Shown here: positions 44,418 to 52,598 of the stretch, one piece after another
Layout of the letters: the number at the start of each line of letters is the position of its first letter
How positions within the stretch are numbered: position 1 is the stretch's first letter
From: Rhodoferax sp.
GTDB lineage: Bacteria; Pseudomonadota; Gammaproteobacteria; Burkholderiales; Burkholderiaceae_C
Assembly (NCBI GenBank): GCA_024235935.1
Contig: JACKLL010000006.1
Location: 62,001-126,000, forward strand
Reading direction: 5' to 3'
Length of the DNA stretch: 64,000 nucleotides
The notes under the pieces: generated by a model
The model's database searches: none
What the model was told of the DNA's origin: nothing
Seen by the model: the letters and a program-made list of their open reading frames with translations, nothing else
Made by a program: the position numbers and the translations under genes

Positions 44418-44431
44418 CCCGCTTCGGCGGG
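44418..44431 (+). terminator. small hairpin after the PEP-CTERM gene
   Basis: CCCGC-TTCG-GCGGG is a compact stem with a stable tetraloop eight bases after the stop. There is no strong T-run, so termination would be weak or Rho-assisted. Confidence 0.4.
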
Positions 44432-44450
44432 TGGGTCTTGCGTCCGGTGC

Positions 44451-44490
44451 GCCTGACCCTGTCCACGCTGCAGCGTGAACGGGGTCAGGC
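44451..44490. terminator. nested inverted repeat between convergent PEP-CTERM and sua5 genes
   Basis: GCCTGACCC (44451-44459) pairs with GGGTCAGGC (44482-44490); inside is the palindrome CACGCTGCAGCGTG (44464-44477). It covers the last codons and stop of sua5. The location suggests a bidirectional transcription end, although there is no T-run. The outer arm sequence also recalls REP-type elements. Confidence 0.5.
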
Positions 44491-45513
44491 CGCTGCGGCG
44501 GCGCGCTGCAGGCGGTCGCGCACCCCATCCCATTCCGAGCCATCCGGCAAGGTCTCGACCCAGATCAGCTTGACGCCCTGGTCGTCGAAGGCGCGCAGCA
44601 CCGCGAACAGCTGCTGCGCGGTGGCGGCGGCATCGTCCGGCATGCGCCGCTGCAATACGCCACTGGAACGCGAGCGCAACACGGTACGGCTGTAGGTGGC
44701 GATCACCGGCCCTTGCGCCGCCGGCTGCACGTCTGCGCCCAGCATGTCCAGGGCGGTCTGCAGCGCACGGGCGTCCATCAGGCGCAGCTTGGCGCGTGGC
44801 GCGTAGTGGGCCGCCAGCGTACCCGAGGCACGCGGCGCAGCAGCTTGCCCTGCAATCGGCTCGTCGGACAGCACCGGCCGACCCGCGGCCGCCGCCAGCT
44901 GCTCGCCATGGATGGCGCCGGGTCGCAGCAGTACCGGCGCGCCCCGCGTGCAATCGACGATGGTCGACTCGATGCCGACGCCACAGGCGCCACCGTCCAG
45001 GATCAGCAGCTCCGGTCCGAATTCGCCCTGTACATGGGCTGCAGTGGTCGGGCTGACCCGACCGAACTGATTGGCACTGGGACCCGCCAGCCCCATCACG
45101 CCCCGCGCACGGCAGGCATGCAGCAAGGCCTGCGCCACCGGATGGTCCGGGCAGCGCAGACCGATCGAATCCTGTCCACCGGCGGCCGCGCCACCGACAC
45201 CCGGGCGACGCGGCAGGATCAACGTCAACGGCCCCGGCCAGAACGCCTGCATCAGTGCCTGGGCATAGGGCGGCACATCGACGGCAAAGTGCGCAACACC
45301 GGCCGCACCCTTGGCGCTGTCGTCGACATGCACGATCAGGGGATGGTCACTCGGCCGCCCCTTGGCGCTGAACACCTGGGCCACGGCAGCGTCATTGGCG
45401 GCGTCGGCGCCCAGGCCATACACCGTCTCGGTCGGAAACGCGACCAGCGCGCCGTCCCGCAAGGCTTGCGCCGCGCGCGTGACCGCCTCGGGCAAATTGC
45501 CGTCCAGTATCAC
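44485..45513 (-). CDS. tsaC: L-threonylcarbamoyladenylate synthase
   Basis: A 342-residue Sua5-type enzyme: a YrdC domain (VAFPTETVYGLGADA near residue 25; KGRPSDHPLIVHV) followed by a Sua5 C-terminal domain. It makes threonylcarbamoyl-AMP for t6A in tRNA. No ATG fits; the start is taken as GTG at 45513, thirteen bases after the purK stop. It is last of the purE-purK-sua5 operon. Confidence 0.92.
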   Translation of the reverse strand: MILDGNLPEAVTRAAQALRDGALVAFPTETVYGLGADAANDAAVAQVFSAKGRPSDHPLIVHVDDSAKGAAGVAHFAVDVPPYAQALMQAFWPGPLTLILPRRPGVGGAAAGGQDSIGLRCPDHPVAQALLHACRARGVMGLAGPSANQFGRVSPTTAAHVQGEFGPELLILDGGACGVGIESTIVDCTRGAPVLLRPGAIHGEQLAAAAGRPVLSDEPIAGQAAAPRASGTLAAHYAPRAKLRLMDARALQTALDMLGADVQPAAQGPVIATYSRTVLRSRSSGVLQRRMPDDAAATAQQLFAVLRAFDDQGVKLIWVETLPDGSEWDGVRDRLQRAAAAA

Positions 45514-45526
45514 GTCGCCCAGGGAC

Positions 45527-46735
45527 CTAGGCCAGCGCCAGGCCCAGCAATTCGGCCGCCTGCCTGGCGGTGGCACGGACCTGCGCCACGGTTGCCGCGG
45601 TGATCGTCAGGTGGCCCATCTTGCGACCACGGCTGGCCCGCAGCTTGCCGTACAGATGCAGATGCGCACCCGGCAAGGCCAGCACCGCCGACCAGTCCGG
45701 CGTGTGCGGCGCATCGCCGCCCGGGTGCCCGGGCGCATCGAACCACAGGTCGCCGAGCAGGTTCAGCATCACGGCCGGGCTGTGCTGGCGCGGTGGCGAC
45801 AAGGGCAGGCCGGCCAGCGTACGCACCTGCAGGTCGAACTGCGATTCGTCACAGGCGTCGAGCGTGTAATGGCCGCTGTTGTGCGGACGCGGCGCAATTT
45901 CATTGACCACCAGCACCTCGGCGCCGTCCTGGGCCACGACGAAGAACTCGACACACAGCACACCGACGTATTGCAGTTCTTCTGCGATTGCTCGGGCAGC
46001 CTGCTGAGCGGCCTCGGCCAGGGCCGGCGCGAGGTTCTCGTCGAACACCTCGGTCATCGCCAGGATGCCGTCGCGGTGCAGATTGCGCTGCACCGGGTAG
46101 CTGACCATGGCGCCGTCCCAGCCGCGCGCCAGCAGTACCGAACACTCGGCGCGCAAATCCAGCTGGCGCTCAAGCACGCAGGGCACCGACTTCAGCTGTG
46201 CCCAGGCCGCCACCAGTTCGGCCCGGTCGCGCACGCGGACCTGGCCCTTGCCGTCGTAACCCAGGCGCGCGGTCTTCAGAATGCCGGGAAGCAGGCCGTC
46301 GCCGACGTCCGCAAGCTCCTGGGCATCGCTGATGACGGCATACGGCGCCGTCGGCACACCACAGGCCTTGAAATGCGCTTTCTCGCGGATCCGGTCCTGC
46401 GCGATGGCCAGCGACTGGGCCGATGGCGCAACGGGCCGATGGGCGCCGAGCGTGAACATCGCGCCCGAGGGCACGTTCTCGAATTCCGTCGTGATGGCCG
46501 CGCAGCGCTGCATCATCTGCGCCAGTGCCTGCTCGTCCAGGTAATCGGCCTGGACATGGAAGTGGCTCACCAGCCCTGCCGGACTGGCCGGGTCGGGATC
46601 GAGCACCGCGGTGAAATATCCCATGCGCTGCGCCGCGTGCACGAACATGCGCCCGAGCTGGCCACCGCCCATGACACCCAGCGTGGTCTGCTGGCCACTG
46701 ACCGTGGTTCCGGGAAGAATGGCCTGCGTCAGCAT
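45527..46735 (-). CDS. purK: N5-carboxyaminoimidazole ribonucleotide synthase
   Basis: A 402-residue ATP-grasp enzyme of purine synthesis. The start TLGVMGGGQLGRMF is near residue 19, and ATP-grasp elements include KTARLGYDGKGQ and VNEIAPRPHNSGHYT. The ATG at 46735 begins MLTQAILPG. It follows purE by 46 bases on the same strand. Confidence 0.96.
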   Translation of the reverse strand: MLTQAILPGTTVSGQQTTLGVMGGGQLGRMFVHAAQRMGYFTAVLDPDPASPAGLVSHFHVQADYLDEQALAQMMQRCAAITTEFENVPSGAMFTLGAHRPVAPSAQSLAIAQDRIREKAHFKACGVPTAPYAVISDAQELADVGDGLLPGILKTARLGYDGKGQVRVRDRAELVAAWAQLKSVPCVLERQLDLRAECSVLLARGWDGAMVSYPVQRNLHRDGILAMTEVFDENLAPALAEAAQQAARAIAEELQYVGVLCVEFFVVAQDGAEVLVVNEIAPRPHNSGHYTLDACDESQFDLQVRTLAGLPLSPPRQHSPAVMLNLLGDLWFDAPGHPGGDAPHTPDWSAVLALPGAHLHLYGKLRASRGRKMGHLTITAATVAQVRATARQAAELLGLALA

Positions 46736-46781
46736 GGGAGCACCCCCGTGGTGACGACCGCCTGACGGGCACGCACATGCA

Positions 46782-47306
46782 TCATGACGCACCGCCCGGG
46801 GTCGACATCAGGCCCGCAGCATCGGGCGGCACCACCATCGCACGGGCCGCCTCGGTCTGCTGGGTACGGAATTCCTGCAGCCGTGCAGCCAGTTCCGCGT
46901 CTTCGCTGGCCAGCAGGGCTACCGCAAACAGTGCGGCATTGGCGGCACCGGCCGCACCGATGGCAAAGGTCGCCACCGGAATGCCCTTGGGCATCTGCAC
47001 GATGCTGTGCAGCGAGTCGACCCCCGACAGATGCCGGCTGGCCACCGGCACACCGAGGACCGGAACAATGGTCTTGGCCGCCAGCATGCCGGGCAGATGC
47101 GCCGCACCGCCGGCGCCGGCGATGATGGCCTTGAGGCCGCGAGCCTGCGCCTGTTCGGCATATGCGAACATGTCATCCGGCATCCGGTGGGCCGAAACCA
47201 CGCGCGATTCGTGCCCGATTCCAAACTGTTGGAGAATCTGTACTGCGTGTTGCATGGTGTCCCAGTCCGAACTGGAACCCATGACGACGCCGATTTGAAG
47301 TTTCAT
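46782..47306 (-). CDS. purE: N5-carboxyaminoimidazole ribonucleotide mutase
   Basis: A 174-residue class I PurE with the phosphate loop GVVMGSSSDWDTM at residues 6-18 and the conserved AHRMPD and GAGGAAHLPGM. It moves the carboxyl group made by PurK. It is first in the purE-purK-sua5 operon; ATTTTA at 47367-47372 reads TAAAAT on the minus strand and may be its -10. It is divergent from the thioredoxin gene. Confidence 0.96.
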   Translation of the reverse strand: MKLQIGVVMGSSSDWDTMQHAVQILQQFGIGHESRVVSAHRMPDDMFAYAEQAQARGLKAIIAGAGGAAHLPGMLAAKTIVPVLGVPVASRHLSGVDSLHSIVQMPKGIPVATFAIGAAGAANAALFAVALLASEDAELAARLQEFRTQQTEAARAMVVPPDAAGLMSTPGGAS

Positions 47307-47405
47307 GGTGGTGGTGAGACAGGGGTACAGGCCCGCGCAGTGCACCAGCCTTCCGTCTACCACCCGATTTTAGTCAGTCCCCTTGTCATCGCCCGCAAAA
47401 CCACA

Positions 47406-48314
47406 ATGATCAACGTCACCACCGCCAATTTCGAAGCCGAAGTCATCGAAGCGTCGATGGACACCCCTGTCCTCGTCGACTTCTGGGCGCCCTGGTGTGG
47501 CCCCTGCAAGGTGATCGGCCCGCTGCTGGAAAAGCTCGAGACCGACTACCGGGGCCGCTTCAAGCTGGTCAAGATCGACTCCGACCAGGAGCAGGAGCTC
47601 AGCCAGGCCTTCGGCATCCGCAGCATCCCGACCTGCGTGCTGATGATCGGCGGCAAGCCGGTGGACGGATTCATGGGCGCGGTGCCGGAAGGCCAGCTCA
47701 AGACCTTCCTGGACAAGCACCTGCCACCGGCAGACATCCTGGAGGCTGAAGTCACCGGCGAATCGGTGGCCGACGCGCCGGACGCCAACGATCCGCAGGC
47801 CCGGCACGAAGCGCTGCAACAGGCGGTGCTGCAGAAGCCGGACGATGACGACGCGCGCTTTGCCTACGTCAAGTTCCTGCTGCAGGACGGCAAGCTCGCC
47901 GAAGCCAAGGCGGCGCTGGCGCCGGCGCTGCCCCGCCTGTCGTTGGTGCGGCGCCTGGATTCGCTGCACCAATGGACCGCAGCGATCGACTTTGCCGCCG
48001 AGCAGGGCGCAGCGGACGCGGCCCTGGCCGGGTTTGATGCCCGCATTGCGGCCAACAAGCGGGACTTCGATGCCCGCTTCGCCCGGACCCGCATGCTGAT
48101 GGCCGCCCAGCAGTGGACGGCCGCGATGGACGAGTTGCTCGAGATCCTGATGCGCGACAAGAGCTGGAGCGAGGAGCTGGCCCGCAAGACCTTTGTGGCG
48201 ATCCTGGACATCATCGAGCCGCCACCGGTGAAGGTCGCCGACGGTCAGATCCCGCCGGTCGACCCGGTGGTCGCGACCTATCGGCGGCGTCTGAGCAGCG
48301 TGGTGCTGAGCTGA
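47406..48314 (+). CDS. thioredoxin-like protein with TPR-type C-terminus (CnoX/YbbN-like)
   Basis: A 302-residue protein. The N-terminal thioredoxin domain has the active site W30-C-G-P-C34, and the cis-Pro is in IRSIPTC. Residues about 120-290 are helical repeats like those of CnoX, a holdase that protects proteins against hypochlorite. Unlike E. coli CnoX, the active site is the redox-competent CGPC. It is convergent with the carrier-protein gene. Confidence 0.88.
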   Translation: MINVTTANFEAEVIEASMDTPVLVDFWAPWCGPCKVIGPLLEKLETDYRGRFKLVKIDSDQEQELSQAFGIRSIPTCVLMIGGKPVDGFMGAVPEGQLKTFLDKHLPPADILEAEVTGESVADAPDANDPQARHEALQQAVLQKPDDDDARFAYVKFLLQDGKLAEAKAALAPALPRLSLVRRLDSLHQWTAAIDFAAEQGAADAALAGFDARIAANKRDFDARFARTRMLMAAQQWTAAMDELLEILMRDKSWSEELARKTFVAILDIIEPPPVKVADGQIPPVDPVVATYRRRLSSVVLS

Positions 48315-48388
48315 GCCGGCGCTGACCCGCGAGCCGGCCCGGGCCATGCCGGCATCCACCCGCACAAAGCGATGCCCGGCGGGCGGCG

Positions 48389-48652
48389 TCAGCCGCGGCT
48401 CTGTTCGATGAGCGCCACGATGCTGCCCATCGTGGCCAGCCGCTCCGGGTCGAATCCGCTGGCGGCGAAATCGATGCCGTAGCGCTCCTCGAGCCAGACC
48501 ACGATCTGCATGATCGCCAGCGAGTCCAGCAGGCCAGAGGCCACCAACGGGTCGTCCAGCGCCAGGCTTTCCACCGACACACCCGGCTTCTGTATCGTCC
48601 GCAGGTACTGGCGCAGCGCGTCCAGCAGCGGGGCCTGATCGGTGCCGCTCAT
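48389..48652 (-). CDS. acyl carrier protein of a Dlt-like module
   Basis: An 87-residue phosphopantetheine carrier. The modified Ser44 is in GLLDSLAIM, followed by helix VVWLEERYGIDF. It is last in a three-gene set with an AMP-forming ligase and an MBOAT protein, to whose stop its start is joined by ATGA. That set mirrors DltC beside DltA and DltB. It is not the fatty acid synthesis AcpP, whose gene sits with fab genes. Confidence 0.86.
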   Translation of the reverse strand: MSGTDQAPLLDALRQYLRTIQKPGVSVESLALDDPLVASGLLDSLAIMQIVVWLEERYGIDFAASGFDPERLATMGSIVALIEQSRG

Positions 48653-50169
48653 GGCGCGGATGGCGCGGCCAGCAGGCGCACCATGTCGAGCGGGGTCTGC
48701 GCGGCGCAGGCATCGCGTACCGCCTCGCGGTTGATCTTTCCGCGCGAGGTGCGCGGTATCTCCGCCACCGCCCACCAGCGCGACGGCATCTTGGGCTCGG
48801 CCAGGTGGTGTTGCATCCAGGCATGCAGGGCCCGGACCGTGGCATCGCTGGTATCGGCCAGCACCACCGCCATGCCGACGATCTGGCCGTACATCGCGTC
48901 CTCGATCGCAAAGGTGCAGACATCGCTGGCCTTGTCGAAGCGCTCGACGACAGCGTCGACATCGGCCGGGTAGATCTTCATGCCACCCTTGTTGATCTCG
49001 TCGCGCTCGCGCCCGCGCAGCGACAGGCGTCCGCGGGCATCGAGCACGCCGATGTCGCCGGTGAAGAACCAGCCGTCGATGACCGCCTTGGCGGTCAGGT
49101 CATCGCGCTGGAAATAGCCCTTCATCAGCGCCGGCGTGTTGAGCCAGACATAGCCGGTCTCTCCCACGGCACATTCGGCGCTGGCATCGAGCGGCACGTC
49201 CGTCTCGGAGGTGCGCAATACCTTGATCACGGCGCCCCAGCCCTCGCCGACCAGGCCGTCCTCGGCCGCTACATCCGCATTGGCCAGGCCGGCGACCCAG
49301 CTGCCGGTTTCGGTGATGCCGTAGGCATTGCAGACCTGCCGGGTACCGGTCCAGCTGCGGATCTCTTCCCACACATGGGCCGACAGCGGCGCCGAGCCGA
49401 CATGCACGCGCCGCAGGCTGCCCGCCTGCGGGCGGCGCGACATCTTCAGCGCCATGCGCCAGACCGAGGGCACGGACGACATGAAGGTGATGCGGTGCTC
49501 GTCCAGCAAGGCGCCCAGCCGCATGATGATGTCGGGCCGGAACGGTGGCGTGATGTACAGGTCCTGTCCCGACAGCCAGGGGAACAGGCAATTGCAGATC
49601 AGGCCATGGCCAAAGTGGGTCGGCAACATGCACAAGGTGCGCGCGAACGCCGCGGTGCCGAGTTGTTCGCGCAAGGCCATCCAGCGTGCCCGCAGCGAGC
49701 GGTGGGTATGGACCACCCCCTTGGGTGCTCCGGTGGAGCCGGATGTGAACAGGATCAGCGCGTCGTCATCCAGCTGGCTGAGCCCGGCCGTCGCCTCGGC
49801 ATCGCCGGTGTCGGTAGTCAGCACATGGGTGACGCCGGCCTCGGTCAGCGCCGCCACCACCGCGGGGTCGGTGGCTTCGTCCACCACCGCCAGGCGCGGA
49901 CTGGCCGCGGTGACCAGCGTCGCCATCTCGAATGCCGTCAGGCGCGCGTCGATCGGAACCGCGCAGGCGCCCAGCCGCCAGATCGCCAGCAATTCGGCAA
50001 AGAATTCCAGCCGGTTGCCGAACGGCATGAAGACCCGGTCGCCCCGTGCCAGCCCCAGGCGCTGGAAGCGGGCGATGCGCCGCGCCACCTCGGTGGCAAT
50101 CGCATCCGGTTCCCACCGGCGCGCCGTGATGGGTTCGACCAAGGCGCCTACGCGCAAATCCAGAAACAT
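48649..50169 (-). CDS. AMP-forming acyl/aminoacyl ligase of a Dlt-like module
   Basis: A 506-residue ANL-superfamily enzyme. The phosphate loop is LFTSGSTGAPKG near residue 139. NAYGITETG, WFFTGDIG and the hinge region RGRERDEINKGG are in order. The C-terminal catalytic Lys is in TSRGKINRE. YGITETG is more like acyl-CoA or aryl-acid ligases than DltA (YGPTE), so the activated acid may not be D-alanine. It should load the adjacent carrier protein. Confidence 0.88.
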   Translation of the reverse strand: MFLDLRVGALVEPITARRWEPDAIATEVARRIARFQRLGLARGDRVFMPFGNRLEFFAELLAIWRLGACAVPIDARLTAFEMATLVTAASPRLAVVDEATDPAVVAALTEAGVTHVLTTDTGDAEATAGLSQLDDDALILFTSGSTGAPKGVVHTHRSLRARWMALREQLGTAAFARTLCMLPTHFGHGLICNCLFPWLSGQDLYITPPFRPDIIMRLGALLDEHRITFMSSVPSVWRMALKMSRRPQAGSLRRVHVGSAPLSAHVWEEIRSWTGTRQVCNAYGITETGSWVAGLANADVAAEDGLVGEGWGAVIKVLRTSETDVPLDASAECAVGETGYVWLNTPALMKGYFQRDDLTAKAVIDGWFFTGDIGVLDARGRLSLRGRERDEINKGGMKIYPADVDAVVERFDKASDVCTFAIEDAMYGQIVGMAVVLADTSDATVRALHAWMQHHLAEPKMPSRWWAVAEIPRTSRGKINREAVRDACAAQTPLDMVRLLAAPSAP

Positions 50170-50199
50170 CTATCGATACCTCCCATGCTCTGCCCGCTG

Positions 50200-51582
50200 T
50201 CAGGCCAGGCCCCAGAGACTTCCGAAAAACCGGACCCTGGTCTCGAACGATGCACCCCCACCGGTGTTCCAGATCGAGATCAGCGAAAAAAACGTCCATA
50301 CGCCGGCGATGCGCCAGACCCGGCGCGCCATCCCGGCCTGCGGTGCCAGGCCGCGCCGGCCCTGCTCGCGCAGCATCGACACATAGATGCCCAATGCCAG
50401 CAGCAGGCAATAGAACATGCGCGGCCCCTGGGCGTCGAGCACCTGCCAGAGCTGCCCCTGGACCAGCGCCTCGGATTCCTTGATGACATGGTAGTACACG
50501 TTGCCGACAAAGGCGGCTGCAAAGACAGCCGCCAGCAGACGCAGACGGGGCCAGTGGCGCAGCCGCTTGGCCGGGCCGGTAAAGGTCGGCATGAAAAAGA
50601 ACGTCACCAGCAGTTCCTTGAAATAGTAGTAATACCGATTCCAGAACTCGACGATGGACTCGGCCAGCAGTGGCTTGTAGGTGTTGCGGAACACGTTGAA
50701 TCCATACAGCCGCAGGAAGCCCACGATCAGGTGGCCCTTCACGGCCAGCCGCAACACATCGGTGATCAGGTTGGCATAGATGCTCAGCCAGGCCCACAGC
50801 CAAGGCGTCCTGGCACCGGGCTGCAGCAGGTCCTGAAGCTCCGGGATACCCGCTGTCCAGCCGCCGAGCGCGCGGCCCAGCCAGTTGGCGTCACCATGGA
50901 ACACGGCATTGAAAGCCGTCAGGACCAGCCGCCAGAGCACCGCCAGCAGCAGCAGCCGGATACCGGCCAGCTGCGAACGGGCCAGCGCTTCGGTCGTCTT
51001 GGCCTCGCACTGCGACAGGTAGGCCAGCCCCTTGCCGTAAGGCGTGTCGGTGCCGCCCCACGCCGGCCACAGATACATCAGGTGATCGCGCCACGAGGTT
51101 CCCGCCATGCGCCCATGCTGGCCGGCCAGCATCAGATAGGCCAGGCGCCACAGCAGCAGGGGAAACAGCAACGCCACCCCGAGCAGCAGCGTACGCCACA
51201 GGCCTGACGACGGGCTCGTGATCCACAGCACCACCAGCATCAACCAGTAGGTCGCATGCAGCGCCCACTGAGGATGACGGCGCACCGGCGCCGGCAAGCG
51301 GGCGAACCCGACCGCCGCACGGTAGAACAGCGCCAGCAGGGCAAACTGGGCGATGACCACCAGCGCCAGGCGCCAGCCGTCGCCGGGCAAGGCCAGAGCG
51401 GGGTATTTGCCCATGGTGCTGACCGTCGTGGCAAGGCCGACCGCAGCGGCGGCCCAGGCCAAGAGCAGACGCCGACGTGCCGGCGGTGTCAGCCAGACCA
51501 GCGCGCGGCCGAACGTGCGGCACCACCAGCCGATGACGGCCGGGTGCTCATGAAACTGGAGACCGTTGCGCAGCGCCGTCAT
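50200..51582 (-). CDS. MBOAT-family membrane O-acyltransferase of a Dlt-like module
   Basis: A 460-residue protein with about ten membrane helices. The MBOAT core is recognisable: FLRLYGFNVFRNTYKP, then EFWNRYYYYFKE at residues 312-323 (family EFWRRW), and a candidate catalytic His365 in NVYYHVIKE. DltB proteins share this fold and pass an acyl group from carrier protein to an extracytoplasmic acceptor. It begins 62 bases after purC on the same strand, and the ligase follows after 30 bases. Confidence 0.82.
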   Translation of the reverse strand: MTALRNGLQFHEHPAVIGWWCRTFGRALVWLTPPARRRLLLAWAAAAVGLATTVSTMGKYPALALPGDGWRLALVVIAQFALLALFYRAAVGFARLPAPVRRHPQWALHATYWLMLVVLWITSPSSGLWRTLLLGVALLFPLLLWRLAYLMLAGQHGRMAGTSWRDHLMYLWPAWGGTDTPYGKGLAYLSQCEAKTTEALARSQLAGIRLLLLAVLWRLVLTAFNAVFHGDANWLGRALGGWTAGIPELQDLLQPGARTPWLWAWLSIYANLITDVLRLAVKGHLIVGFLRLYGFNVFRNTYKPLLAESIVEFWNRYYYYFKELLVTFFFMPTFTGPAKRLRHWPRLRLLAAVFAAAFVGNVYYHVIKESEALVQGQLWQVLDAQGPRMFYCLLLALGIYVSMLREQGRRGLAPQAGMARRVWRIAGVWTFFSLISIWNTGGGASFETRVRFFGSLWGLA

Positions 51583-51644
51583 ACTGCTTCCATCTGCGCC
51601 GTGCCTTCGGTCTGCCGGTGCCTGGACCGGTTCTGCGTCGGCGC

Positions 51645-52556
51645 TCAGGCCGCCTGTGTCAGCCGCTGCAGGGCTTCCTGGTACCGCGCTGCGGTCGCGT
51701 TCGCAACATCGGCCGGCAAGGCAGGCGCCGGCGCCTGCTTGTTCCAGGGCTGGCCGTCGACACGTACTGCCTCGAGCCAGTCGCGCACGAACTGCTTGTC
51801 GTAACTTGGCGGGTTGCTGCCCTCCGCATAGCCTTCGAGCGGCCAGAAGCGCGATGAATCCGGTGTCATGACCTCGTCCATCAGCACCATGCGGCCCTGC
51901 GGATCCAGGCCGAACTCAAATTTGGTGTCGGCAATGATGATGCCTTTGGCGAGTGCAATTTTTGCCCCCGCCGTGTACAGCGCAATACTGGTGTCCCGCA
52001 TCTGCGCGGCCAGTTCGGGCCCGATCATCTCGACCGTGCGTTCGTAGGTGATGTTCTCGTCATGTTCACCCGCTTCGGCCTTGGCCGCTGGCGTGTAGAT
52101 GGGTTGGGGCAGTTTCGACGCATTGCGCAGGCCGGCCGGCAGGGGCACGCCACAGACCGTCTGGTCGTGCTGGTACTCCTTCCAGCCGCTGCCTGCCAGA
52201 TAGCCCCGCACCACAGCCTCCACCGGCAACGGGCGCAGCCGCTTGACCAGCATCGCACGGCCCTGCACCTGCGCGCGCTCATCGGGAGCGACAACGCTCT
52301 CGGGCGCCTCGCCGGTCAGGTGGTTGGGGCAGATCGCACCCAGCTTGTCGAACCAGAACAGCGCCATCTGCGTCAGCAGGGCGCCCTTGCCGGGGATCGG
52401 CTGGTCGAGGATGACGTCGAAGGCGCTGAGCCGGTCGCTTGCGACCATCAGGATGCGGTCGTCGCCCACCGCGTAGTTGTCGCGCACCTTGCCCCGCGCC
52501 AGCAGGGGCAGGGAGTGCAGATCGGAGGTGTGCAGCGCGGGCAGGGTATCGGACAT
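51645..52556 (-). CDS. purC: phosphoribosylaminoimidazole-succinocarboxamide synthase
   Basis: A 303-residue SAICAR synthetase. LLARGKVRDNYAV at the start, SDRLSAFDVIL and DEVMTPDSSRFWP are signature segments. The long form is usual in beta-proteobacteria. It normally sits directly before purE in these bacteria; here about 4.3 kb of other genes lies between them. Confidence 0.97.
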   Translation of the reverse strand: MSDTLPALHTSDLHSLPLLARGKVRDNYAVGDDRILMVASDRLSAFDVILDQPIPGKGALLTQMALFWFDKLGAICPNHLTGEAPESVVAPDERAQVQGRAMLVKRLRPLPVEAVVRGYLAGSGWKEYQHDQTVCGVPLPAGLRNASKLPQPIYTPAAKAEAGEHDENITYERTVEMIGPELAAQMRDTSIALYTAGAKIALAKGIIIADTKFEFGLDPQGRMVLMDEVMTPDSSRFWPLEGYAEGSNPPSYDKQFVRDWLEAVRVDGQPWNKQAPAPALPADVANATAARYQEALQRLTQAA

Positions 52557-52569
52557 CCGCTGATTTTAG

Positions 52570-52589
52570 GGGGCACCGGACGGTGCCCC
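52570..52589. other. hairpin between fba and purC
   Basis: GGGGCACC (52570-52577) pairs with GGTGCCCC (52582-52589) around four bases. It follows the fba stop on the minus strand but has no T-run, so it may tune read-through from fba into purC or stabilise the upstream RNA. Confidence 0.45.
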
Positions 52590-52598
52590 GCCGAGAGC

